Below, piece after piece: positions 23,932 through 33,622 of a stretch of DNA of 33,873 nt (positions are counted from its first letter, which is position 1; the number at the start of each line of letters is the position of its first letter). Under the pieces are notes generated by a model. That model saw nothing but the letters and a program-made list of their open reading frames with translations. It had not been told where the DNA came from and ran no database searches. The translations under genes were made by a program, and so were the position numbers. Source of the DNA: Anaerolinea sp. (lineage in GTDB: Bacteria > Chloroflexota > Limnocylindria > Limnocylindrales > CSP1-4); NCBI GenBank assembly GCA_013822395.1, contig PNKK01000025.1, forward strand, positions 1 through 33,873, written 5' to 3'.

Positions 23932-24734
23932 CTGAGCGCCGCTTCGAGGGCGATGCGGGCATCCGTCCCGGCATCGCGGATCTTCACGAGGATCGCCGTC
24001 GCGGCCGCGAGACCGTTCGCTTGGGCGAACGAGCCGCCGAGTGACCGGGTCCCGGGGATGACCACTGCCCGCTCCGGCACGACCAGCGGCTCGGCGAGCG
24101 AACCCTCGATCACCCGCCCGTCGACGAGGTCGTACAGCCGCGAGGTGCCGGTGAGGGTCACCCCGGCCGCGATCACGGCCCCAGTTCGGACCAGGACGCC
24201 GTCCAGAAGCACGGACCCGGCGCCGACGAAGGCGTCGTCCTCGACGATCACCGGTCGGGCTCCCGGCGGCTCCAGCACCCCGCCGAGAAGGACACCCGCA
24301 GCCAGGTGGACGCGAGCGCCCACCTGCGCGCACGAGCCGACGAGCACGTGGGAGTCGACCATCGTGTCCGCGCCGATCCACGCCCCGACGTTCACGTACG
24401 ACGGCGGCATGACGACGACACCGGGCTCGAGGTGCGCACCGGCACGGACCGCGGTGCCCCCCGGGACGATCCGCCACGATCCCCCGGCCAGCGCCCGGGG
24501 CGGGAGCGCCGCCCGATCCCGGAACTCGAACGGTCCCACGATCCAGTCCGCAGCCGTCCGGTCGGCGAACCGGGCCAGGATCGCGAGCTTGACCGCCGGT
24601 TCCACGCGCCAGCCCGACGGCTCGGCGGGATTCGGCGCGGCGGCCCGTAGGCGGCCGGACTCGAGGTCCGCGAAGATCGTGACCGGATCGACGGCCACGT
24701 CGGGTGCCGCAAGTGGGGCTGGCTCGGCGATCAT
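23928..24734 (-). CDS. dapD: Tetrahydrodipicolinate N-succinyltransferase
   Basis: A 268-aa left-handed beta-helix acyltransferase that succinylates tetrahydrodipicolinate in the succinylase branch of lysine/diaminopimelate synthesis. The hexapeptide-repeat region runs from about GTAVRAGAHLEPGVVVMPPS through YVNVGAWIGADTMVDSHVLV and VHLAAGVLLGGVLEPP to EDDAFVGAGSVLLDGV. The N-terminal helical domain contains ESGRLRAAAP and VKLAILARF. ATG 24734 overlaps the dapA stop by ATGA. Presence of dapD indicates the succinylase rather than the dehydrogenase or aminotransferase route; dapC and dapE must lie elsewhere. Confidence 0.92.
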   Translation of the reverse strand: MIAEPAPLAAPDVAVDPVTIFADLESGRLRAAAPNPAEPSGWRVEPAVKLAILARFADRTAADWIVGPFEFRDRAALPPRALAGGSWRIVPGGTAVRAGAHLEPGVVVMPPSYVNVGAWIGADTMVDSHVLVGSCAQVGARVHLAAGVLLGGVLEPPGARPVIVEDDAFVGAGSVLLDGVLVRTGAVIAAGVTLTGTSRLYDLVDGRVIEGSLAEPLVVPERAVVIPGTRSLGGSFAQANGLAAATAILVKIRDAGTDARIALEAALR

Positions 24735-25804
24735 GCGACGCCTCCGCGCGCGGTCGTAACGCGGCCGCTCCTGATCGCCGTTCGCGCGCCACCGGTCGGG
24801 GCAGTGCCGGTCGCGGCAGCCCCGGTCGGGGCCGTGACGGTCGCGGTCGCCATCCGCCCCCCGCCGCCCTCGACGAGCCCGAGCTCGCGGAGCAGGCCGG
24901 CGAGGGCGGCCCGAGGTCCGGCGTCGAGGGGCAGGAGCGGGAGCCGGACCGCGTCGGAGTCCAGCAGCCCCATGAGCGCGAGAGCCGCCTTCGCCGGCAC
25001 CGGGTTCGGGCCGCCGCGGAAGTTCGCCAGGAAGAGCGGCAGCCAGCGTTCGTGCTGGCGCCGCGCGGCGTCCCAGTCCCCCGCCCTCGCGGCGGCGCAC
25101 AGCGAGACCATCTCGCCCGGGATCTCGTTGGAGGCGACCGACACGACGCCGTCACCACCCATCGCGAGAATTGGCAGCGTCCAGGCGTCGTCCCCGGCCA
25201 GGACAGCCACGTCGCGCGGCCGCTCCCGGCAGATCCGGGCGATCTGCTCCAGGTTGCCCGACGCCTCCTTCACGCCGATGACCCGCGGGTGCTCGGCCAG
25301 CCGGAGGAACGTGTCGGCCTCGACGTTGGCGCCGGTTCTCGACGGGACGTTGTAGACGACGATCGGCAGGTCGCCCTCGTCGGCGACCGCCCGGAAGTGG
25401 GTCTCCAGCATCCGCTGGTCGGGCCGGTTGTAGTACGGAGTCACGACGAGCGCGGCGTCCGCACCGAGCTCGGCCGCCCGACGGGTAGCGCCGATGGTGG
25501 TCGCGGTGTGGTTCGTGCCGGTCCCGGCGACGATCGTCACGCGCGAACGCGACGGCCGCTCCCCGACGGTCTCGACCGTCAGCGCGATGACGCGCTCCCG
25601 CTCGGCGGCGGACAGGGTCGGCGCCTCGCCCGTCGTCCCGCACGGGACGAGTCCGTCGATGCCGGCGAGGACCTGCCAGCGGACGAGCTGGCGGAGGGCC
25701 GGCTCGTCGAGCACGCCGTCGGCCGTGAACGGGGTCACGAGGGCGGTGAAGGCGCCCCGCAGGGCTGGGCGTCCGGCGATGCCGGTGCGATCGATCCTGG
25801 TCAT
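24731..25804 (-). CDS. dapA: 4-Hydroxy-tetrahydrodipicolinate synthase
   Basis: A 357-aa class I aldolase-type enzyme that condenses pyruvate with aspartate semialdehyde. CGTTGEAPTL, the catalytic Tyr in VVYNVPSRTG and the Schiff-base Lys in VIGVKEASGN are all present. The usual length is about 290-300; the last 45 residues are an Ala/Thr/Gly low-complexity extension (GAAATGTAPTGGART and so on) encoded by near-repeats and absent from typical DapA. GAGGAG lies 6 bases before ATG 25804, so I prefer this start to the ATG at 25840. Confidence 0.94.
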   Translation of the reverse strand: MTRIDRTGIAGRPALRGAFTALVTPFTADGVLDEPALRQLVRWQVLAGIDGLVPCGTTGEAPTLSAAERERVIALTVETVGERPSRSRVTIVAGTGTNHTATTIGATRRAAELGADAALVVTPYYNRPDQRMLETHFRAVADEGDLPIVVYNVPSRTGANVEADTFLRLAEHPRVIGVKEASGNLEQIARICRERPRDVAVLAGDDAWTLPILAMGGDGVVSVASNEIPGEMVSLCAAARAGDWDAARRQHERWLPLFLANFRGGPNPVPAKAALALMGLLDSDAVRLPLLPLDAGPRAALAGLLRELGLVEGGGGRMATATVTAPTGAAATGTAPTGGARTAIRSGRVTTARGGVA

Positions 25805-25846
25805 CTGGAACTCCTCAATGGCTGGGATGTGGGTCGTCATCGAAGG

Positions 25847-26608
25847 TCAGGCGACGACCGGTGCGCCGGCGAGCAGCTCGTCGACGACCGGGTCGAAGGG
25901 ATGGAGGCCGGCGGCGCGCGGCTCGCGAACGAGCCAGTCCGCGGCGGCGAGGATTCCGGCGGCGTAGGCCGAGCGGTCCCGAGCGGTCAGCCGGAGCTCG
26001 ACCGTCTCGCCCGGGGCATCGAAGCCGACGAGGTGCATGCCCGGCGACGCGCCGGCGCGGATCGAGACGACCTCGAGCTCCTCGGGCTCCGGGCGCCCGC
26101 GGGTGGCACCACCGGCCACGCGGCGCTTGCCGGGATGACCGGCCAGAATCCGCTCGGCAAGGTCGCCGGCCGTGCCGGAGGGCCGGTCTGGCTTCGTCCG
26201 GCGATGCCACTCGACGAGGTACGGATCGAATGAGGCGAGCGGCCCGAACAGCCCGACCGCCGCGTCGACCAGCCGGCCGAACAGGACGACGCCAAGGCTG
26301 AAGTTCGATGCCGCGACCGCCGCCGCGCCGTGCTCGCGCAGGAGCGCCTCGACGATCGGCCGGTCACTGGTCCAGCCGGTCGTCGCGATGACCGCCCGCC
26401 GGCAGCCCGCGTCGAGCGCGGCCCGGAGGTTGCCGACGACCGCATCGGCGCGCGACGCCTCCACGACTGCGTCGGCTCCGACCAACGCGGCTGGATCATG
26501 TCGGCCGGACGGCGGTCTCCCGATGATCCGGACGGTGTCGCCCCGGTCGGCGACGGCGGCCGCGACCGCCCGGCCCAGGCCGCCGCCCCCGAATACCGCG
26601 ATATCCAT
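25847..26608 (-). CDS. dapB: 4-Hydroxy-tetrahydrodipicolinate reductase
   Basis: A 253-aa NAD(P)H-dependent reductase acting right after DapA. The dinucleotide motif GGGGLGRAV is at the N terminus; ASNFSLGVVLF, and EWHRRTKPDRPSGTA with the catalytic His/Lys and the substrate-binding SGT, mark the C-terminal domain. GAGGGAGC precedes ATG 26608; the longer open frame to 26656 would start inside the leader region. This is the first structural gene of the lysine operon and lies directly behind a terminator and leader peptide, so its transcription is probably attenuated by lysine supply. Confidence 0.92.
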   Translation of the reverse strand: MDIAVFGGGGLGRAVAAAVADRGDTVRIIGRPPSGRHDPAALVGADAVVEASRADAVVGNLRAALDAGCRRAVIATTGWTSDRPIVEALLREHGAAAVAASNFSLGVVLFGRLVDAAVGLFGPLASFDPYLVEWHRRTKPDRPSGTAGDLAERILAGHPGKRRVAGGATRGRPEPEELEVVSIRAGASPGMHLVGFDAPGETVELRLTARDRSAYAAGILAAADWLVREPRAAGLHPFDPVVDELLAGAPVVA

Positions 26609-26658
26609 GGTTCGCTCCCTCGCTCTGCCTCGAGGGACCCGCCGCGCCGGAGACAACG

Positions 26659-26695
26659 AAAAAGGCCGCGGTCACCATCCGAGGTGTCCGCGGCC
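26659..26695 (-). terminator. Attenuator terminator of the lysine operon
   Basis: On the minus strand GGCCGCGG pairs with CCGCGGCC (plus 26688-26695 and 26664-26671), with a further inner CACC/GGTG stem of 4 bp and a 6-base loop, then TTTTT (26663-26659). It is a strong intrinsic terminator placed 50 bases before the dapB ATG, between the leader peptide and dapB. Its ascending arm GGGCCGC (26690-26696) is complementary to GCGGCCC (26778-26784) in the leader peptide codons. Confidence 0.88.
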
Positions 26696-26747
26696 CCTGG
26701 AGTCTCCGTTCCCGGAGGCCCCGTTCGGTCGTCGTCTACGCGCGCCG

Positions 26748-26825
26748 TCAGAGCCCCAGGGCCCGTGCCTCCCGGCAGGGCCGCCAGAGCTTCTTCTTCG
26801 ACTCCGTCGAAAAGATGCGGCGCAT
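26748..26825 (-). CDS. Lysine-operon leader peptide (Lys-Lys-Lys)
   Basis: A 25-codon ORF (78 nt with stop). It starts MRRIFSTES, has three consecutive AAG Lys codons at residues 10-12 (26790-26798), then LWRPCREAR, and ends ALGL. A terminator follows 52 bases later and dapB follows that. Three Lys codons in a row ahead of a lysine operon, next to a terminator with a competing pairing partner, is the layout of ribosome-mediated attenuation: a ribosome short of Lys-tRNA would pause at the Lys codons, leave the TGG CGG CCC codons free to pair with the terminator arm, and let RNA polymerase read into dapB. There is no ribosome site; the mRNA may be leaderless. The function is inference from this layout. 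Confidence 0.82.
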   Translation of the reverse strand: MRRIFSTESKKKLWRPCREARALGL

Positions 26826-26831
26826 GGCGGA

Positions 26832-26861
26832 ACTATTGCATACGACCGCACCGCCCTGCAA
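26832..26861 (-). promoter_or_regulatory. Candidate promoter of the lysine operon
   Basis: On the minus strand TTGCAG (26861-26856) and AATAGT (26837-26832) are separated by 18 bases. The -10 box ends 6 bases before the leader-peptide ATG, so transcription would begin at or next to that ATG. The -35 box lies in GAAATGGTTGC (26868-26858), an 11-mer also found upstream of the methionine-operon leader. Confidence 0.5.
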
Positions 26862-26922
26862 CCATTTCATCGATCGCCGCATCGCAGCCTCAGGATGTGG
26901 AGAGGCTTTCTGCGCCAGGGGA

Positions 26923-27069
26923 CTCTCGTCCTGGCTCAACTTGGTCGAGCGCTGGTTCCGGGAGCTGACGACCAAGCGCATCCGGCGCGGCGTCTTCCGC
27001 GGCGTGCCCGACCTCGTCGCCACCATCTACGCCCCACATCGCACTCAACAACACCTTGAACCGTACTGA
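26923..27069 (+). pseudogene. IS630-type transposase remnant (C-terminal fragment)
   Basis: The segment encodes SSWLNLVERWFRELTTKRIRR followed by GVFRGVPDLVATI, which is the conserved C-terminal part of IS630-family DDE transposases (SWLNxVERWF...TxxxIRRGxF). The upstream catalytic Asp regions are missing and the last residues diverge, so only a fragment remains. It lies about 55 bases upstream of the lysine-operon promoter and its stop falls inside the left arm of the 18-bp inverted repeat. Confidence 0.8.
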
Positions 27070-27119
27070 CTCCGGTGGAGGCTCATCGTTTGGAGGAACA
27101 TGGAGTCAGTACGGTTCAA
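27056..27119. repeat. 18-bp perfect inverted repeat at the IS630 remnant
   Basis: TTGAACCGTACTGACTCC (27056-27073) and its exact reverse complement (27102-27119) flank a 28-base spacer. The left arm includes the end of the transposase fragment. It may be an insertion-sequence end, two ends joined head to head, or a hairpin that stops transcription from either side. I see no clear target duplication. Confidence 0.85.
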
Positions 27120-27208
27120 AGCTGGCCACCCTGCGCACGGCTGGACGTGGCGGGGTGACCGGCCTCTTGGGAATCGGCGTGCGCGAACTCCCGCCCGCGA
27201 TCCCAAAG

Positions 27209-27244
27209 CCCGGAGGTGTCAGGGCCGCGAGCCGCGCCTCCGGG
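27209..27244 (-). terminator. Hairpin after the APC permease
   Basis: On the minus strand CCCGGAGG (27244-27237) pairs with CCTCCGGG (27216-27209) and is followed by CTTTGGG. It starts 8 bases after the permease stop, so it is the likely end of the adh-permease transcript. The T run is short. Confidence 0.5.
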
Positions 27245-27251
27245 ACACAGT

Positions 27252-28688
27252 TCACGAAATGGCGAGCGCTTCGATGACCGCGTCGTCGGCGTACGTGCCG
27301 GCCTGCGCAGCCGTCTTGGGATCGCGCACGAAGATCGCTGCGTAGCCAACCACGCCCACGAGGAACGCGACGAGGAAGGCGTACGGGAGCACGTTCAGCG
27401 GGAAGGCAGGAACCGGGATGATGTTCTGGTAGAAGACCCAGGCGAGGGCGATGATCCCCAGGATGCCGGTCACCGTCACTGCCGCCACCCCACCCGTGCC
27501 CTGCTTGCGCAGGAAGAGCGGCGCGCCCGCGCAAACCATCGCGTAGGCCAGCATGTAGCCGAAGACCCCGACCGTGTCGATCCAGGTCGTGACGTTCAGC
27601 GGGGCCGCGCCGTAGGCGACGAGAACAACGGCGGGGACGACCACGATCGGGATCACGGTGTAGATCGCGTTCATCGGGGTCCTGTGCGTCGGATGGGCAC
27701 GGCCGAGGAAGGCCGGCAGCAGGCCCTCCTTCGACATGCCGAAGAGGAGCCGCGCAGCGACGTTGATGGTCGCCACGACGACGGCGAAGAAGGAAGAGGT
27801 GAATCCGAGGTCGATGAAGGCGCGCAGACCGCCGAGACCGTACTGCTCGACGAGGTCGTCCATCGGCGACGCGCTGACCGCGAGGGCCGTCGCACCACCC
27901 TTGAACTGGGCGATCTCCATATAGGTGGCGAAGACGTAGATGACACCGGCGAGGATCGCGCTGCCGAGGACGGCCCGCGGGATCGCCCGATAGCGGTCTT
28001 TCGCCTCCTCACCCAGGGCAGCCGCGCTCTCGAAGCCGACGAAGCCGAGGATGCCGAGGACCACCGCAAACCCGAAGCCACCGAGGGTCATGTTGCTGAA
28101 GTCGAGCTGGGCGGAGTCGAACACGATCCCGCTCTTCGTCATGATGAACAGGAAGATGAGCACGAGGAGCGAGATCGAGAAGATCTCGAGTATGGCCGCG
28201 GCACGGGCGGCGATGCGGACACTGGCGACGGTCAGCCGCATCGCGACGAGGATCAGCGCGATCTGGAGGATGACCTGACCGGGGATCGTGGTGAGGCCGT
28301 CCCATCCGATGCGATCGATGACCCGGGCACCGAAGAACCCGGCGCCGGCGAGCGATCCGGAAGCGATGCCGATGACGCCGACCCAGAGCGCCCAGCCGGT
28401 CACGAACGAGCCCTTGGCGCCGAACACCGGGTGGACCAGCGAGTAGAGCGAGCCCACGCCCGCTCGCTGGCGAGCGAAGGCGACGATGCACCAGGCGATG
28501 ACGAGCGTGATCAGCGTGGCGACGAGGAAGGCGAGCCAGGAGGAGTTGCCGGTCGAGGCGGCCATGTAGGCCGGCCCGAACGCGATCACCGCGCTCGGCG
28601 CGATGTTGGCAACACTCTGGGCGCCCACCTCAAACGGGTTGACGCTGTGGCGGGCCAGCCCGCCGCTGTGATCCTGGAGCGCGCTCAC
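27252..28688 (-). CDS. APC-family amino acid/amine permease
   Basis: A 478-aa transporter with about 12 hydrophobic helices of the amino acid-polyamine-organocation family. The first helix reads FEVGAQSVANIAPSAVIAFG; GFVGFESAAALGEEAKDRYRAIPRAV, with the conserved FE-x-x-x-x-x-EE-x-x-x-P-x-R pattern after the fifth or sixth helix, is diagnostic. The substrate cannot be read from sequence. The GTG start at 28688 overlaps the alcohol dehydrogenase stop by GTGA, so the two are made together; the permease may import a compound whose alcohol or aldehyde product the dehydrogenase handles. Confidence 0.87.
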   Translation of the reverse strand: MSALQDHSGGLARHSVNPFEVGAQSVANIAPSAVIAFGPAYMAASTGNSSWLAFLVATLITLVIAWCIVAFARQRAGVGSLYSLVHPVFGAKGSFVTGWALWVGVIGIASGSLAGAGFFGARVIDRIGWDGLTTIPGQVILQIALILVAMRLTVASVRIAARAAAILEIFSISLLVLIFLFIMTKSGIVFDSAQLDFSNMTLGGFGFAVVLGILGFVGFESAAALGEEAKDRYRAIPRAVLGSAILAGVIYVFATYMEIAQFKGGATALAVSASPMDDLVEQYGLGGLRAFIDLGFTSSFFAVVVATINVAARLLFGMSKEGLLPAFLGRAHPTHRTPMNAIYTVIPIVVVPAVVLVAYGAAPLNVTTWIDTVGVFGYMLAYAMVCAGAPLFLRKQGTGGVAAVTVTGILGIIALAWVFYQNIIPVPAFPLNVLPYAFLVAFLVGVVGYAAIFVRDPKTAAQAGTYADDAVIEALAIS

Positions 28689-29821
28689 GACCGAACCTCC
28701 GTTGGGCTGGTGGACGGCGCAGCAGCGCTCATCAGCAGCTGCCGCAAGGCATGACCCGAGGCCAGGTCGTCGAGCGCCTGGCGCGCCTCCTCCAGCGGGC
28801 GCCTGGCCGAGACCATCGACTGGAGGTCGATCTGGCCGTCCATGAACAGGTCGACCAGGCGGGGGATGTCGATGGCCGGGTTCACGGAGCCGTAGTTGGA
28901 GCCGAGGATCCGCTGGTCGGCCTCGGCGAGGGCCAGCGGCTCGAACTTCGCGGTCTTGCCGGTCGGCGGTAGGCCGACCACGACGGCCGCGCCGCCGAGG
29001 CCGAGGGCGGCGATCGCCTGCTCGGTGGTCTCGATCTTGCCGATCGCGTCGAAGACGTAGTCGAGACCTTCGGGCACCCTGTCCTTGAGAGCCTGGACGA
29101 CCGGACCGGCGGAGGCGTCCAGCGTCTCGGTGGCACCAAAGCGGCGGGCCAGATCAAGCTTCTCGACCATGATATCCACGGCGACGATCTGGGAGGCACC
29201 CGCGAGCCGGGCGCCCTGGATGCAGGACAGGCCCACGCCGCCGCAGCCGATGACGGCGACGGTCGAGCCGCGCTCCACCTTCGCCGTGTTCTGGACCGCG
29301 CCGACGCCGGTCGCCACGGCACAGCCGACCAGGGCGATGACGTCAAGTGGCGCGTCCTCGCGAACCTTGATGGCGCCGCTCTGCGGGACCACCACGCGCT
29401 CGGCGTAGGACGAGACCGCCAGGTAGTGATAGGCCGTCTCGCCGGCGACGCTGAGGCGGCTGGTGCCGTCGTAGAGCACGCCGTTGGGAGCGGTGACCTG
29501 GGCGGCCACCTGGCACTGGGACGGTCGTCCGAGCAGGCAGTAGCGGCACGTGCCGCAGGCCGGAACCCACGACAGGACGACGTGGTCGCCCTCGGCCAGG
29601 CCGCTGACCGTGGGCCCGACAGCCGTGACGATGCCCGAGCCCTCGTGGCCCAGGATCACCGGGGTCGGGACCTGCCACTCCCCGCGGATGACATGCAGAT
29701 CGCTATGACACACCCCGGCCGCCGCGATAGTAACCTCGACCTCGCCGGCCTTCGGCGGGGCCAGCTCCACGTCGGTCACCTCGACGGCGACGCCCGGAGT
29801 GCGAAAGACGGCGGCCCTCAT
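28685..29821 (-). CDS. Zinc-dependent alcohol dehydrogenase (MDR family)
   Basis: A 378-aa medium-chain dehydrogenase. Catalytic zinc ligands are visible in GVCHSDLH and GHEGSG, and the structural zinc site is the four-Cys cluster in PACGTCRYCLLGRPSQC. The NAD(P)-binding motif is VIGCGGVGLSCIQGA. It resembles class III-like or NDMA-type alcohol dehydrogenases, and the physiological substrate is unknown. It is the first gene of a two-gene operon with the APC permease. Upstream on the minus strand, CATATATGGATGG lies near the start and the region 29822-29907 is short, so the promoter probably abuts the transposase remnant. Confidence 0.88.
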   Translation of the reverse strand: MRAAVFRTPGVAVEVTDVELAPPKAGEVEVTIAAAGVCHSDLHVIRGEWQVPTPVILGHEGSGIVTAVGPTVSGLAEGDHVVLSWVPACGTCRYCLLGRPSQCQVAAQVTAPNGVLYDGTSRLSVAGETAYHYLAVSSYAERVVVPQSGAIKVREDAPLDVIALVGCAVATGVGAVQNTAKVERGSTVAVIGCGGVGLSCIQGARLAGASQIVAVDIMVEKLDLARRFGATETLDASAGPVVQALKDRVPEGLDYVFDAIGKIETTEQAIAALGLGGAAVVVGLPPTGKTAKFEPLALAEADQRILGSNYGSVNPAIDIPRLVDLFMDGQIDLQSMVSARRPLEEARQALDDLASGHALRQLLMSAAAPSTSPTEVRS

Positions 29822-29907
29822 CTGGACGTTCCATCCATATATGCGAGGACGCTATCCTCGGCCCATGCCGGGAGTCGGGAACCAAATGGCCCCCATTACG
29901 CGGGCCA

Positions 29908-30413
29908 CATGTCCTCGTCGATCGCCGCCGGTCGCGCCAGCGCGACCTCGTCGTGGGGCTGATCGCGGCCCGCCTCCTGGCGCCCGGCTCCAAGCTCGAC
30001 ACCAGCCGACGCCTGCGCGAGACGACCCTGGGCTCGACGCTCGGAGTGGCCGACGCCGAGCGAGGACGAGCTGTATGGCGCGATGGACTGGCTGCTCGCC
30101 CGCCAGGGCGCGATCGAGGCGCGCCTGGCGGCCCGCCACCTCGAAGCGGGCGGGCTGGTCCTCTATGACCTGTCCAGCACGTCCGTCACCGGCCGCCACA
30201 ACCCGCTCGCCCGGCTCGGCTATTCGCGTGACGGTCGGCCGGGCACGCTCCAGATCGAGTACGGCCTCCTCACCGATGCCGAGGGCCGGCCGGTCGCGGT
30301 CGAGGTCGTGCCCGGCAACACCGGCGATCCGGCCACCGTGCCGGCCGCGATCGAGAAGCTGACCGGTCGGTTCGGTCCTCGCTCGGTCGTCCTGGTCGGC
30401 GACCGAGGGAGGC
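29908..30413 (+). pseudogene. IS4/IS1634-type transposase remnant, frameshifted
   Basis: The 5' part (frame of 29953) encodes RDLVVGLIAARLLAPGSKLD and then LRETTLGSTLGVADA; the 3' part (frame of 30083) encodes EDELYGAMDWLLARQGAIEA, then GLVLYDLSSTSVTG, GYSRDGRPGTLQIEYGLL, VAVEVVPGNTGDPATV and VLVGDRG. This order is that of IS1634-like transposases (YDLSS...SRDG...LQIEYGLL...PGNTxD...GDRG). The two parts are joined by a frame change near 30058, and homology ends after GDRG, so the N terminus and the C-terminal half with the last acidic residue are missing. It abuts the end of metX. Confidence 0.82.
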
Positions 30414-30430
30414 TCGGGAGGAGGGCGCGA

Positions 30431-31491
30431 TCATCCGCTCCGTCCCAGCGCCTCGCGCAGGATGCCGGTCAGCTGCTCCCACTCGACGAGGAAGGCGTCG
30501 TGGCCCTTCGTCGAGTGGAGTTCGCGGTACCTCGTCTCCACGCCGGCCGCGCCGGCCTCGGCGACGAGCGCCCGGACCTGGTCCGGCCCGTACAGGATGT
30601 CGCCGCCGATCCCGAGTCCGGTAAGCCGGGTGCCGGCGTCGGCGAGCCGCCCGAGAGCGGCCGACACGCCACCGCGACCACGGCCGATGTCATGGCGATC
30701 CATCGCCGCAGCGAGAATCCGGTACGTATCCGGATCGAAGCGCTCGACGAGCTTGCGGCCCTGGTGGTCGAGGTACGACACGACCGAATGTCGGCCGTCC
30801 GGCTCGGTCTGCCGGCCGAACCGCCCCTCGAAGTCGGCCTCGCTCCGGTAGGTCGTCATCGCCAGCTGCCGGGCGAGGGCCAGGCCGTCCGTCCCGAGGT
30901 GATCGATGAGCCGGAGCTGGAGGTGATTCCAAGCGATCGCCAGCGGCCCGGTGGCCGCGGGCGCGGCGATCGGCAGGAGGTGATCGACCCCATGCGGCCG
31001 CTCGAGGGCGACCTCGAGGGCAACCATCCCGCCGAGCGAGCCGCCGGTGACGAGCGCGAACCGCTCGATCCCGGTCGCGTCGGCGACGGCCCACTGGGCC
31101 CGGGCCTGGTCGCGTGGGGTCACCTCCGGGAAGGCGGCCCCGTACGGCCGTCCGCGCCTCGGGTCCGTCGAGGTTGGTCCCGTGGTCCCGTACCGCCCGC
31201 CGAGGAGGTTCGCGCACAGGACGCCGAAGCGGCGGAGGTCCAGCGCCCTCCCCTCCCCGATGAGCGGCGCCCACCAGTCACCCGCCGCATCGGCGGACCC
31301 GGTGAGCGCGTGGACCACCAGGACCTGTGGTGCCGGGGGGGCCGGCCCGTCGTGGCGGTACCCCACCACGAGCTCGGGCAGGATGGTGCCCCCCTCGAGC
31401 ACGAACGACCCGAGGGGGGCGAGCTCCAGCCGCCCGGAGCCCAGCGGGAGCGGCACGACGTCCAGCCGGCGCGCCTCGGCCGGCGCGCCCA

Positions 31492-31492
<1 letters not shown>
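30431..31492 (-). CDS. metX: Homoserine O-acetyltransferase
   Basis: A 353-aa alpha/beta-hydrolase enzyme that acylates homoserine for methionine synthesis. NLLGGRYGTTGPTS, then YGAAFPEVTPRDQ, are MetX-type signatures; the nucleophile Ser is in TGGSLGGMVALE; the late Asp is in GDILYGPDQ and the His in HSTKGHDAFLVE. Acetyl rather than succinyl transfer is assumed from family; the two cannot be separated with certainty by eye. The ATG at 31492 overlaps the metY stop by one base (TGATG), and the product feeds the MetY enzyme made from the same message. Its 3' end meets the IS4/IS1634-type remnant. Confidence 0.9.
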
Positions 31493-33427
<1,935 letters not shown>

Positions 33428-33529
33428 GTCCTCCGGATGCAAGGGGCTGAACGCGTGAACGTGTCGGATCCCGGGACCCTGGGGAGGGGGTCTTGGGGTT
33501 CGGCGGCTACCCGTCGCGTGGTTCGGAGG

Positions 33530-33570
33530 AAAAAAGAAGACCGCGTCTCCTGCCTTCAGGATCCGCGGCC
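33530..33570 (-). terminator. Attenuator terminator of the methionine operon
   Basis: On the minus strand the stem CGCGG-type outer arms (plus 33564-33568 with 33541-33545) and an inner CCTG/CAGG stem (33557-33560 with 33549-33552) with a 4-base loop are followed by TCTTCTTTTTT. It lies about 100 bases upstream of osmC. The ascending side contains GGGGCCGC (plus 33565-33572), exactly complementary to GCGGCCCC in the leader-peptide codons (33646-33653). Confidence 0.85.
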
Positions 33571-33622
33571 CCGGGACCTCGTCTTCGGTCCCGCTCCTGC
33601 GTCTCTCAGTGTGCGTAGGACC

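Noticed and set aside
26659..26747. T-box riboswitch before dapB (GGTGACCGCGG resembles the T-box core)
   Set aside because: The T-box-like bases are the 3' arm of the terminator and are followed at once by T5, whereas a T-box must lie before the terminator; no specifier-loop stem was recognised, and the Lys-codon ORF explains the region better.
26600..26900. Lysine (L-box) riboswitch
   Set aside because: The region between promoter and dapB is largely taken up by the short ORF and terminator, and none of the multi-helix lysine aptamer consensus words are visible.
24704..28754. Long plus-strand open frames at 24704-26233 and 27216-28754
   Set aside because: They mirror dapA/dapB and the APC permease; the His/Asp/Arg-rich sequence matches no family and has no supporting signals.
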